This document shows, piece after piece, positions 1-8,762 of a stretch of 64,000 nucleotides of DNA. Source of the DNA: an uncultured Lachnospiraceae bacterium (GTDB lineage Bacteria > Bacillota > Clostridia > Lachnospirales > Lachnospiraceae); NCBI GenBank assembly GCA_910576535.1, contig CAJTKK010000009.1, forward strand, positions 1 to 64,000, written 5' to 3'. Made by a program: the position numbers and the translations under genes. Positions within the stretch are counted from its first letter, which is position 1. Each line of letters begins with the position of its first letter. The notes under the pieces were generated by a model. It was not told where the DNA came from. It saw nothing but the letters and a program-made list of their open reading frames with translations, and did not search any database.

Positions 1-124
1 ACCCTTGGTTGCCCGCCTTAGAACCAACTGATAATAAACAATTATCAATCATATATTCCACTGCATTAAAAAACCTCAACCTGGAATCCATATATTTTCC
101 GGTCTTAGGCCGAGGTTCTCCCGG

Positions 125-1045
125 TTATATGCAAAAATTTCTCCGAGGATGTTTTGTGGTAAGAATATCCTTTTGCTTGGACATCGTGACATGGGTATAT
201 ATTTCGGTGACATGAATTGAGCTATGCCCAAGCATTTCCTGGATATAGCGGATATCTACATCGGCTTCTAAAAGACATGTGGCGAAGGTGTGGCGGAACA
301 TATGCGGGGTGATATGCAAATCTATTGCGGCAAGGGAAGTGTATTTGTTTATCATGCGGCGGACAGACTGATCCGATAGTTTTTTCCCGTTTTGGTTAGC
401 AAAGAAATATCTGCAGTCTGTGATTTCTTTTTCATAGCAGCGCTTATATTTTTTCAGGATATCTGCAACGTCATCATTGCCGATTTGTACTTTCCGTTCC
501 TTTAATCCTTTCCCGTAAATCAGTATAGTTTTGTCGTATAAATTTACGCTTTCCGCATGTAAGGAACAAAGTTCGGAAATACGTATGCCAGTGGCAAAAA
601 GCAGCTCTATGACCGCAGCATCTCTTAAGGCATTTTTTTTCTGGTAATCTGTTTTGGCATTGGATAGCTGTTTATATATGATGGATAAGAATGCTTCAAC
701 GGTATGAAGCGGAATGGTTTTTGGCAAAAGAGCGGGTTCGCGGAATTTTACTTGTACTTTGTTAAATGGATTTTTGTCAAGCAGTTCCTTATATTCAAAA
801 TAATGAAAAATGGCTTTTAAGGAAGCAATCTTTCTTTTGACTGTTCTGGGCTTGTAGTTTTGGTGGAGAACAGCAAAGAAACTTTCCAATAATTCCGGGG
901 TGGTTTCTAAAATATCAGCCGGCTGAATATATCTGCAGAACTGGGACAGGTCAATCCGGTATGCCCGCAATGTTTTTATATCCAGCCGTTTCTGGTTTTG
1001 ACAGTATTCTAAATAATCTGCGGTCTGTTTCTGTAATTGATTCAT
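125..1045 (-). CDS. Tyrosine recombinase/integrase (XerC/XerD type)
   Basis: A 306-residue site-specific recombinase that would cut and rejoin DNA through a covalent phosphotyrosine. Residues 1-90 form the SAM-like N-terminal core-binding domain; the catalytic domain follows with Arg155 (TGIRIS), Lys179 (YGKG), His248-x-x-Arg251 (HMFRH), His274 (LGHSS) and nucleophile Tyr283 (IYTH), a complete set. Length is normal for the family. It stands alone, upstream of no cargo seen here, and ends 124 bases from the window edge, so its target site (phase-variable inversion, integrated element, or housekeeping Xer) cannot be read. The sequence downstream of its stop (1-124) shows no gene. Catalytic assignment is firm; biological role is not. 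Confidence 0.9.
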   Translation of the reverse strand: MNQLQKQTADYLEYCQNQKRLDIKTLRAYRIDLSQFCRYIQPADILETTPELLESFFAVLHQNYKPRTVKRKIASLKAIFHYFEYKELLDKNPFNKVQVKFREPALLPKTIPLHTVEAFLSIIYKQLSNAKTDYQKKNALRDAAVIELLFATGIRISELCSLHAESVNLYDKTILIYGKGLKERKVQIGNDDVADILKKYKRCYEKEITDCRYFFANQNGKKLSDQSVRRMINKYTSLAAIDLHITPHMFRHTFATCLLEADVDIRYIQEMLGHSSIHVTEIYTHVTMSKQKDILTTKHPRRNFCI

Positions 1046-1074
1046 GGTAAACGCTCCTTTTTTGTGTTTTAAAA

Positions 1075-1088
1075 TATATCATGATATA
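1075..1088. promoter_or_regulatory. 14-bp perfect palindrome upstream of the recombinase
   Basis: TATATCATGATATA is a perfect inverted repeat 30 bases upstream of the recombinase start, in AT-rich DNA where its promoter should lie. It could be an operator or simply AT-rich coincidence. The rest of the 225-base gap (1046-1270) shows no gene. Confidence 0.35.
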
Positions 1089-1270
1089 AATTTTTATCAT
1101 ACATTGCTGGAAGGGCGTTGGGTAGTGTGTGAGGGTATCTGTACAAATTTGCAAAAAGTAATCGCAAACATCTGTGATTTATGGCATAATGGCCACTGAT
1201 TTTTTAAGTAAACCGGAGGGGGAAAGGAATGTTTGGCGGAAAAAATATAGAATTTTACGGGAAATCATTT

Positions 1271-1918
1271 CTATCGTTCTGATGAAAACGATGGGGAGAT
1301 AGTAAGCTTATAGGTTCCCTTTCCGGTTTTGGCTACAATTCCATCCGCTTCATACTGATTAAGAATTCGCTGTAGCTGGCGGGCGCTGCAATTTAAGTGA
1401 AATGCAGCCCGTTGCAAGCCTTTTAGCTCTCCTTTGCTGCATTTATACTTCATGTAAGTCAGGACACGTTGCTTTAAGCTTGCAGGGGCAGCGTCGATTG
1501 TTGTGACAGATTCCATTTTTTGTGTTAAAGACTCACATATTAACTGCAAGAACTGGCAGTTTTCCAGTAGCGCATTTTTGCTTGTCCCGATAGACAAAGC
1601 AAGGCAGATGACATCATCATTTGATTCGGCATAAACATTTCTTAATTGGTGGGGGAAGATTTCCATTTCACCGAGCAAATCATTCTTCCTGCAATTTGCA
1701 AGAGAATATACTGACCCGTCATCTCTGATAAAATAAATACTGACCGAACCTTGAATTATTATTTGGAATAAATGTTCCTGCTGTAATGGCATGGTAACAA
1801 ATTCTCCTTTTTCGTATTGTGCAACAAATAAATCTTCTTGTAAGCCTCTTATTATGGATTCATACTTTGTTTGCTTCAAGTAGGTTTCAATGAGATCTTT
1901 ATCATAGCATCTTTTCAT
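1271..1918 (-). CDS. Crp/Fnr-family transcriptional regulator
   Basis: A 215-residue regulator with an N-terminal cyclic-nucleotide-binding-like beta barrel (about residues 20-125, including DLLGEMEIF) and a C-terminal helix-turn-helix (about 150-210; AAFHLNCSARQLQRILNQ). There is no Fnr-like cysteine cluster at the N terminus, so an oxygen-sensing iron-sulfur cluster is unlikely; the effector is unknown. The start chosen here (Met-Lys-Arg-Cys) has GGAGG seven bases upstream; a start 24 bases further upstream has no ribosome binding site and sits inside a palindrome. It is divergent from a MATE exporter, suggesting that it controls that gene. Confidence 0.85.
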   Translation of the reverse strand: MKRCYDKDLIETYLKQTKYESIIRGLQEDLFVAQYEKGEFVTMPLQQEHLFQIIIQGSVSIYFIRDDGSVYSLANCRKNDLLGEMEIFPHQLRNVYAESNDDVICLALSIGTSKNALLENCQFLQLICESLTQKMESVTTIDAAPASLKQRVLTYMKYKCSKGELKGLQRAAFHLNCSARQLQRILNQYEADGIVAKTGKGTYKLTISPSFSSER

Positions 1919-1936
1919 GTATTTTCCTCCAAAACA

Positions 1937-1991
1937 GGACATATGTCCGGGTTTTGCCGCTCATTATAGCGTATACTGATAAAAAATGCAA
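1937..1991 (-). promoter_or_regulatory. Promoter and palindromic operator candidate for the Crp/Fnr gene
   Basis: On the minus strand a perfect TATAAT (1963-1968) lies 17 bases from a weak -35 TTGCAT (1986-1991). Just downstream, around the expected transcript start, GGACATATGTCC (1937-1948) is a 12-bp perfect palindrome. Its position between the divergent regulator and MATE gene fits autoregulation or control of the exporter. This is a sequence prediction only. Confidence 0.5.
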
Positions 1992-2017
1992 GGGGCAGAT
2001 TATGGAGGTAAATCAGA

Positions 2018-3378
2018 ATGACAACGGTATTTGAAGAAAAAAACATTTCAAAAGCGATTATGCGTATGGGATTGCCTGCCATGTTGGGGCAGCTTACAAC
2101 TTTGATTTATAATATTGCAGATACCTTTTTTGTTTCTTTGACAAAAGAACCTGCAATGATTGCTGCGGTTACGCTATGTACGCCGATTCTTTTGATTATT
2201 ATGTCTATTGCTTCTATTTTTGGCATGGGCGGAAATAGTGTGATTGCCAGACTCTTAGGGGAGAATAAAAATAAAGAAGTCAGAAGTACATTGAATTTTT
2301 GTCTGTATGCAATGGCGTTTGCGGGGATGATTCTTTTGCTTGCTGGTATCCTCTTTATGGAACCGATAGCGAACATGTCGGGCGCCGATGAAGAAAATGT
2401 AGTTTATACTTATGATTATCTGAAATATATTTTTCTTGGGGCGCCTTTTATTATCCTTTCCAATGGATTAGTCCACCTTTTCCGCTCGCTTGGATTGATT
2501 AAGGAAAGCGCTATCGGGCTGGCTCTTGGAAATACCGTCAATATCATTTTTGACTTTATTTTTATCGTATTGCTGGGCTGGGGGACAGCCGGCGCGGCGC
2601 TTGCCACATCCTTTGTTTTTTTTGTTCCACGATTTATTATCTGGTTTGTATGATTAGGGCAGAGAGAAAAGGAAATCAACTGGTGTCGCTTTCGATAAAA
2701 CAATTTGCACCATACAAAAAGTTGGTTTATGGCGTAGCAGGTATTGGGATACCCGGTGCGCTTATTACCGTTTTGCTTAGTGTTTCCAATATTGTTCTTA
2801 ATAATTTTATCGGGATTTATGGCTCCGATGCAGTTGCGTCATATGGTATTGCCTACAAAGTCGATATGGTTCCAATCATGCTGTCGGTTGGTCTTTCGCA
2901 GGGGGTTGCCCCGCTCATCGGATATTATTATGGCGCAGGAAAAAATGACCGTATGTCGCAAGCGGTAAAAACATCGGCAATTTATGGAATCCTTTTGGGG
3001 GCAATCTTTTTGGCTGCATTTTGCTTATTTGGGACAAAGCTGGCAGGCGTATTCCTGCACGATGAATCACTGATACATCAAGCAGGATATTTTATCGGCA
3101 TTTTAGGCCTGTCGGCGCCAATGCTTGGCGTTATCAATATGGTAACAAGTTATTTTCAGGCATTGGGCGCGGCAGTAAAATCCCTGATTATTACGATTAT
3201 GAGGAATGTAATATTATTTATCCCGGCAGTAATTATCCTGAATAGTTTATGGCAGCTAGGCGGCGTCATTGCTGCACAGCCAATCGTAGAAACTGCTTTA
3301 GCGTTTCTCTGTATCGTCATGTATGCAAAAGATTCAAGCGCTAAAAAACGGGACTGTGAAATGTCTTCCAAAAGTTAG
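2018..3378 (+). pseudogene. MATE-family multidrug exporter, frameshifted
   Basis: A MATE cation-coupled exporter gene split into two frames: 2018-2653 (211 residues, N-terminal six helices) and 2650-3378 (242 residues, C-terminal half). Together they make about 453 residues, the normal MATE length. Reading across the join, Phe-Val-Pro at 2621-2629 continues in the other frame as Ile-Tyr-Tyr-Leu-Val-Cys-Met-Ile-Arg-Ala-Glu, typical for this loop, so one base appears to be missing near 2629-2631. The second frame begins with an ATG overlapping the first stop (ATGA) but has no ribosome binding site. It is either a recent inactivation, a sequencing error, or, less likely, a coupled two-piece transporter. 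GGAGG precedes the first start. Confidence 0.8.
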
Positions 3379-3385
3379 ACAGTTT

Positions 3386-3409
3386 TTCAGGCGGCAAAGC
3401 CAGCCTGAA
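3386..3409 (+). terminator. Hairpin after the broken MATE gene
   Basis: TTCAGGC GGC pairs with GCC A GCCTGAA (one bulged A), a ten-pair stem with an AAA loop eight bases after the stop. There is no T-run, so termination would be weak or the hairpin may protect the 3' end. Confidence 0.4.
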
Positions 3410-3565
3410 TTCTATAGGGAGTGGGAAAATTACACTTGATAAAACGTTTCATGGATGGCACAGCGTCCTGGAAATTCTTCTGGGCGATGAAGTATTTTCA
3501 TGCTTTCTGGGGAATATGTGGCGGATTGTTTTGCTTTTTTCCATCTTTCATTTTATTTTTGTACA

Positions 3566-3594
3566 TTTACGTGCTCACATGTCCAAACTATAAT
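3566..3594 (+). promoter_or_regulatory. Promoter candidate for the ABC uptake operon
   Basis: TTTACG (3566-3571), 17-base spacer, perfect TATAAT (3589-3594), 78 bases before the lipoprotein start. The poor -35 suggests dependence on an activator, plausibly the AraC-type response regulator in the same operon. Confidence 0.55.
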
Positions 3595-3672
3595 AAGTGC
3601 ATAAGAAATATTTCTTTATTCGCGAAAAATTAATTAATTTCACAGTACAAAAATGATAATGGAGGGAATGGG

Positions 3673-5067
3673 ATGAAAAAATTAGTGGCGTTGGCATTAA
3701 TCGGCGTTATGAGTTTGGGCATTTTTGCAGGATGCGGAAATGGCAATGAAAAAAATGTGGCTCCGGCAGAGCAGGCAGCTTCCAATGCACAAACAGAAGA
3801 ACAGGCTACAGAAGAAGTTGCAGAAGACGGGCAGGAAGCGACAGCGGATACCGGTGAGGCGGTAACTATCAGTGCAATGATACAGCAGTCCAGATATTAT
3901 GACGGTTTACAGGCGATGATAGACAAGCTGAAGGAAGAAGAGAATATTATTATCGACGTACAGGTAGTTCCGGATGCGGAATCTCTGAATATGTTGAAAA
4001 TGAAACTGAACTCCGGGGAAGCGCCTGATATTATCGATTATAATATCCCCGCTATTTACGATATTGTAGACCCGGCGAAAAACTTTGCTGATATGAGCAA
4101 CGAAGCTTGGGTAGGGCGGCTGCAGATACCGGACAACGTAACTTGCAAGGCGGACGGGAAAATCTATGGCTTCCCTTTCCTGAGCGTACCCGGGACTCAT
4201 GGATTTATCTATAATATGGAAGCATTTGAAAAAGCAGGCGTAACGGCTGTTCCTACCACATGGGCGGAGCTGCTGGAGGCTTGTGAGACATTAAAAGCGG
4301 CAGGGATTACCCCTATTTATGTACCGAAGGATAGTTGGGTGCCCCAGATTCTTATGACGGATAATTTTGCAAAAATCCTTGGTGCGGACGGTGCCCAGGA
4401 ATTTGCGGACAAATTGATGAACAACGAAGCAAAATGGACGGATATGCCGGAACTGGCAGAGGTCATTGACCAGTATCTGGATTTGTATGCAAAAGGATAT
4501 ATCAACGACAACTTTGCATCCGCTACTTATGACGATGCCATTGCGGCAGTTGCAGACGGTTCGGCAGCTATGCACTTTAACGGGGACTTCTTTGCGGCAA
4601 GCGTTCTGGAAGCAAACCCGGATGCAAAAGTAGGGATGTTTGCGATGTCCATGAAGGATGGCGTGGATGTGGCGACGGAAAATATGTCTTCCCCTGGTTT
4701 TGTGGCTTATAAGGATTCTGCAAATCTGGATACCGTAAAGAAAGTGTTTGACCTTTGGTCTACACCGGAGTATGCGGACCTCTATTTTGTGGACCGTCCG
4801 GGCTTCCCCGCATTTGCGGATGTAAACGGAGGGGAAATCCCGTCTTACTTAAACGATATTAACGATAAGTTTATTAAAGCCGGAAAAGTAATCCCGGAAT
4901 GGAACTATTATGTGATGGATTTGAATGCATTGTGCGAAAGCAGTTTGTATGTGTACTATGTGGATGCGCCGGCCAAAGGGAATATGGACGGGGCGGCAGT
5001 ATTGGAAAAGTTCCAGAAAGACTTTGAACAATATATGAAAGACCAGGGCGTGGAAGCATTTAACTAA
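3673..5067 (+). CDS. ABC transporter substrate-binding lipoprotein (sugar type)
   Basis: A 464-residue extracellular solute-binding protein of the carbohydrate family 1 (SBP_bac_1/8). It has a lipoprotein signal peptide with lipobox FAGC (lipidated Cys21), then an acidic Glu/Ala-rich linker (about 25-60) that holds the domain off the membrane, then the two-lobed binding domain. GGAGG lies a few bases before the ATG. It is first in an operon with two permeases, a YesM/YesN-like pair and a GH20 enzyme, which points to an oligosaccharide containing N-acetylhexosamine as ligand (inference). No ATP-binding subunit is encoded here; CUT1 systems commonly share an MsmK/UgpC-like ATPase encoded elsewhere. 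Confidence 0.92.
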   Translation: MKKLVALALIGVMSLGIFAGCGNGNEKNVAPAEQAASNAQTEEQATEEVAEDGQEATADTGEAVTISAMIQQSRYYDGLQAMIDKLKEEENIIIDVQVVPDAESLNMLKMKLNSGEAPDIIDYNIPAIYDIVDPAKNFADMSNEAWVGRLQIPDNVTCKADGKIYGFPFLSVPGTHGFIYNMEAFEKAGVTAVPTTWAELLEACETLKAAGITPIYVPKDSWVPQILMTDNFAKILGADGAQEFADKLMNNEAKWTDMPELAEVIDQYLDLYAKGYINDNFASATYDDAIAAVADGSAAMHFNGDFFAASVLEANPDAKVGMFAMSMKDGVDVATENMSSPGFVAYKDSANLDTVKKVFDLWSTPEYADLYFVDRPGFPAFADVNGGEIPSYLNDINDKFIKAGKVIPEWNYYVMDLNALCESSLYVYYVDAPAKGNMDGAAVLEKFQKDFEQYMKDQGVEAFN

Positions 5068-5130
5068 ATAAAGTTTGGGCGCCCAGATTTCAAATAGTAA
5101 ATGGATTCTGCCATAATCTGGCATTTTCTG

Positions 5131-5166
5131 CAACGGATGTACCAAAAAGGGACATCCGTTGTTTTG
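5131..5166 (+). terminator. Attenuator between binding protein and permease genes
   Basis: CAACGGATGT and ACATCCGTTG form a ten-base-pair perfect stem with an 11-base loop, followed by TTTTGT. It lies between the lipoprotein gene and the first permease. Partial termination here would give more binding protein than membrane subunits, a common arrangement in such operons. Confidence 0.75.
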
Positions 5167-5207
5167 TAAAAAGGCTTGAAAAAATAGATATTGTTGGGGG
5201 ATTGCTA

Positions 5208-6089
5208 ATGAAAAATAAAGTGAAAGAAAAAATATATCCGGGTTGGATGTGCATTCCGGCGCTTGGGATATATACGTTGTTTTATATTGTACCGATTGCC
5301 GCTGCTTTCTTTTTTTCCTTTACCGATTGGAACATGGACAGGATGAATGAGCCGAAATTTGCCGGCCTGCGCAATTTTATCAATTTGTTCGGTGACGATG
5401 TGTTTCTCCGTTCGGCAGGGAATACGGCGCTCTTTGCCGTGATGACCACGATACTCAAACTGGCGGTGGGGCTGGCTTTGGCGCTGTTGGTAGTGCAGAA
5501 ATTCAAGGGGAACGGGTTTTTCCGTACACTTTTTTATCTGCCATGTGTGTTAAGCTGTATGATTATCGGGCTTTTGTTTACCGGGATATTGAAAATGGAC
5601 GGGCTTTTAAACAATGCGCTCAGGGCAGTTGGGATGGAAGCGATGGCATGCGATTGGCTGGGCAAATACGGAACTGCCATGTTCTGGATTATTTTTATCG
5701 AAGTCTGGATGTGGGCAGGGTTTAATATGTTCCTTTTTATTTCCGGGCTGCAGTCCATACCGGCGGAGCTTTACGAGAGCGCGCAGATGGACGGTGCAAG
5801 CGCATGGGAACGGTTTGTAAAGATTACGCTTCCTATGCTGGCGCCTTCCTTTACCGTAGTGACTACGTTGAATATCACAGGTGGGCTGAAGGTGTTTGAC
5901 CTCGTATATGCTTTGACAGGGGGCGGGCCCGGGTTTGATACGCAAGTGCTTAGTACGTATGCCTACCGGGCGTTCGGTCTGGGGCTTTTGGGGAAATCCA
6001 GCGCGAGTTCCATGATACTTTCCGTAGGGGTAGTGGCGATTACTTTTGCGATGAACCGTTTTTTAAGGTCTAAGGAGGTGGAAGCATAA
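5208..6089 (+). CDS. ABC sugar transporter permease (MalF/UgpA-like)
   Basis: A 293-residue inner-membrane subunit of a CUT1 carbohydrate importer, with about six membrane helices and the EAA loop that docks the ATPase (around PAELYESAQMDGASAWERF, about residues 185-205). The ATG at 5208 is preferred because GGGGG sits seven bases upstream; an in-frame TTG at 5202 would be too close to it. Its stop overlaps the next start (TAATG), showing tight coupling to the second permease. Confidence 0.9.
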   Translation: MKNKVKEKIYPGWMCIPALGIYTLFYIVPIAAAFFFSFTDWNMDRMNEPKFAGLRNFINLFGDDVFLRSAGNTALFAVMTTILKLAVGLALALLVVQKFKGNGFFRTLFYLPCVLSCMIIGLLFTGILKMDGLLNNALRAVGMEAMACDWLGKYGTAMFWIIFIEVWMWAGFNMFLFISGLQSIPAELYESAQMDGASAWERFVKITLPMLAPSFTVVTTLNITGGLKVFDLVYALTGGGPGFDTQVLSTYAYRAFGLGLLGKSSASSMILSVGVVAITFAMNRFLRSKEVEA

Positions 6090-6910
6090 TGAAAGCAAAA
6101 AAGAGAAGCGGCAGGGTTGCCTTTGTCCTTTGTCTGGCAGTGACGCCTGTATTTTTTATCCCTATCCTGATGATGCTCCTTGGCTCTTTTAAAACCCAAG
6201 GGGAAGCGCTGCGCATGGATCTTAGCCTGCCGGAAAAATTTATGCTTGACAATTACAGGCATGTCATAGAGACTGGAAATATACTGCGGGGATATAAAAA
6301 CAGCCTGATTATTACGGTGGCTGCGGTGGCGCTTGTGATTGTATTAGGGAGCATGGCGGGGATTGTCATTTCCAGAAGGAATGATAAAAAGGTGAATGCG
6401 GTGTATTACTATTTTATCTTTGGGCTGACTGCTACCATGCAGCTGGTGACTACTTATTTTCTATTGCTGAAATTGCATATGCTGGAATCCTATTTGGGGG
6501 TTATTATGGTTTTTACCGCCATTAATTTACCTTTTGCGGTGATGACATTTGCCAGCTTTGTAACCGGTATCCCAAGGGAAATTGATGAAGCTGCCATTAT
6601 TGACGGATGCAGTACGATGCAGATGTTTTTTAAAGTGCTGATTCCCATTATGAAACCGGCTGTGATTACGAATTTGATTATTGCGGCTATCAGTGTATGG
6701 AACAACTTTCAGGTGCCGCTGTATCTGATGAGCAGCTCCAGCCGGACCACGATTCCGATGATGGTATATAATTTTTACGGGCTGTATGCAAGAGACTGGC
6801 AGTATGTTTTTGCGGCAATTGTATTTACCGTGCTGCCGATTGTGGTTTTGTATTTGTGCCTGCAGAAATATATTGTGGAGGGGATGACAGCCGGTGCGGT
6901 AAAAGGATGA
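6089..6910 (+). CDS. ABC sugar transporter permease (MalG/UgpE-like)
   Basis: The 273-residue second permease of the same CUT1 importer. Hydrophobic helices begin at residue 11; the EAA loop is at PREIDEAAIIDGCSTMQMFF (about residues 160-180). AAGGAGG lies before the ATG, which overlaps the preceding stop by one base. With the upstream permease it would form the heterodimeric channel through which the bound oligosaccharide passes. Confidence 0.9.
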   Translation: MKAKKRSGRVAFVLCLAVTPVFFIPILMMLLGSFKTQGEALRMDLSLPEKFMLDNYRHVIETGNILRGYKNSLIITVAAVALVIVLGSMAGIVISRRNDKKVNAVYYYFIFGLTATMQLVTTYFLLLKLHMLESYLGVIMVFTAINLPFAVMTFASFVTGIPREIDEAAIIDGCSTMQMFFKVLIPIMKPAVITNLIIAAISVWNNFQVPLYLMSSSSRTTIPMMVYNFYGLYARDWQYVFAAIVFTVLPIVVLYLCLQKYIVEGMTAGAVKG

Positions 6911-6926
6911 GGAAAGGGTTTTGTTT

Positions 6927-8762
6927 ATGTTCCGGAAGTTCCGTTTTCAGACAAAAATGATTTTGGTGCCGAATATTGTCCTTTTAATCGTTGCGGTTGC
7001 CATTGGGGGCATATTTTATGACCGGATACAAAATACGATGATGGAAAGGAGCCGCGAAGATTTCAGGATTGTGTCGGACAGCGCAGCCAGCCAGATAGAC
7101 AACCATTTTTACATGATGGATAAGACGGCGCTGCAGATTGCCGCCAATCCTGATATTGTGCGGCTCTTTTTCAATACGGGGCAGAACCCCGGCTTCAATT
7201 ATTTTGTCAGGGAGCCGTTAATCAATGCGGAAGTGGTAAGGCTGTTAAATTCCTATAATTTTAAAAGGGATGGCTTTGAAAGGATATGCTTGTATAACGG
7301 ATACCATGATTTTGTGTATACAGCCACTGCCCCTACTACGGAATCCGGGATTGAACAATGGTTTGCCAGCGGGAAGTTTTCGGAAGTGGAGCAGTTTTTT
7401 GACAAACCGGGAAATTTTGTTTTTTATATAGAGCCGTCGGAGGATATCCTGAATGATACCGGGCTGTCCAGAAAGCCGTATTTTTCGGTAATCCGTCAGA
7501 TAAAGAATTACACCACGAATGACCAGGCGTGCGGCTATGTGGAAGTGCAGGAGTTTGTCCAGTGGCTCGATGGCATTGTAGAAGATGCAGGGGAAGATAC
7601 GTATGGGGCGATGATGGACGAAGAAGGGAAGATAATTTATTTTGGACCTTCGGCCAGTACAAAAGAGGGGGAAAAAGAGTTTGACCGGATGGTTTTTGGG
7701 CCGGAGGGCAGCGCGGGATGGGAAAATCTTATGCAGATGGATGGGGTAAAGGATGGAAAGGATGGGCTGCTGTATGTGAGAAAGCTGGAAAATGCCCCTT
7801 ACCGGATTATTTTTGCCAAAGGGAAGGGAACGGAGTTTTCCTTTTTCAGCCAATATAATCAGGTGATACTTTTGACTGTCTTTTTCATTCTCGTGACGGC
7901 AGTGGTAACGGAAATCTTGCTTGTGCGGAGGTTTTCCAAACCGTTGGAGGAGTTAAACCGCTCAGTGCGCCGGGTGACGCTGGCCCATCCCCAGTTGGAG
8001 GTGAAAGGGGCAGGAGACAATGATGAGCTGGTGCGGCTCCAATGGACGTTCAATGCCATGATTGGGCAGATGAAACAGGCTATGGAGAGGGAATATGCAT
8101 CGTTGGCCAATGAAATGAAAGCCCAGCTTTTAGCGTTCCAGTCCCAGATGAACCCCCATTTTTTGCATAATATATTGGCGATTATTTCCATTGAAGCCCA
8201 GGAGTACGGCAATGACAAGATTCCCGATATGTGTACCAGGCTGCGCCGGATGATGGTTTACAGTTCGTCTATGGAAAACGGTTACAGCCGGATACGGAAC
8301 GAACTGGATTATGTGCTGGATTATATGGAACTGATGAAAGTACGTTATGAAGAACTGTTTGAATATGAGCTGGAAAGCGATGAAAAGCTGTGGGATACAA
8401 GGATTCCCAAATATATCCTTCAGCCGATTTGCGAAAACAGTTTTAAACATTCTTTGAAGAATGTGGAGCCGGTCTGGAAAATCAGGATTGCCGTTTATGA
8501 AAAGGATGGGAAGTGGATGGTGGAAATCCATGATAACGGAACCGGGTTTACGGAAGAATATTTGAAGGAATTTGAGAAGGTAAAAGAAGAACTGACGCTG
8601 GAAAAAGTGCGTGATAAGCTGCAGGAGAGTAAGGTCGGGGGGCTTGGAATCCTCAATATTTACATGCGTATGATGTTATGTTATGAAGAAGGATTTGTTT
8701 TCCGGCTGGGCAATGACGAGGAAGGCGCAGTTGTTTTACTGGGAGGGGTATTGGATGATTAA
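6927..8762 (+). CDS. Sensor histidine kinase, YesM/LytS type
   Basis: A 611-residue membrane kinase. One helix near residues 10-30, a large extracellular sensor region (about 30-300, dCACHE-like), a second helix (about 308-330), a HAMP linker, then the His_kinase domain with phospho-acceptor His411 (MNPHFLHN) and a C-terminal ATPase domain (GLGILN). The ATG at 6927 is preferred over an in-frame TTG at 6921 because GGAAAGGG lies eight bases upstream. It overlaps the response regulator gene by eight bases. YesM-type kinases next to CUT1 transporters usually sense the transported sugar or its liganded binding protein. Confidence 0.9.
   Translation: MFRKFRFQTKMILVPNIVLLIVAVAIGGIFYDRIQNTMMERSREDFRIVSDSAASQIDNHFYMMDKTALQIAANPDIVRLFFNTGQNPGFNYFVREPLINAEVVRLLNSYNFKRDGFERICLYNGYHDFVYTATAPTTESGIEQWFASGKFSEVEQFFDKPGNFVFYIEPSEDILNDTGLSRKPYFSVIRQIKNYTTNDQACGYVEVQEFVQWLDGIVEDAGEDTYGAMMDEEGKIIYFGPSASTKEGEKEFDRMVFGPEGSAGWENLMQMDGVKDGKDGLLYVRKLENAPYRIIFAKGKGTEFSFFSQYNQVILLTVFFILVTAVVTEILLVRRFSKPLEELNRSVRRVTLAHPQLEVKGAGDNDELVRLQWTFNAMIGQMKQAMEREYASLANEMKAQLLAFQSQMNPHFLHNILAIISIEAQEYGNDKIPDMCTRLRRMMVYSSSMENGYSRIRNELDYVLDYMELMKVRYEELFEYELESDEKLWDTRIPKYILQPICENSFKHSLKNVEPVWKIRIAVYEKDGKWMVEIHDNGTGFTEEYLKEFEKVKEELTLEKVRDKLQESKVGGLGILNIYMRMMLCYEEGFVFRLGNDEEGAVVLLGGVLDD

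Noticed and set aside
9..215. A 68-codon plus-strand frame antisense to the recombinase
   Set aside because: It overlaps the 3' end of the real gene, has no ribosome binding site and no recognisable protein features.
3421..3633. A 70-codon plus-strand frame before the ABC operon
   Set aside because: It starts at GTG without a ribosome binding site, contains the operon promoter and looks like random hydrophobic translation.
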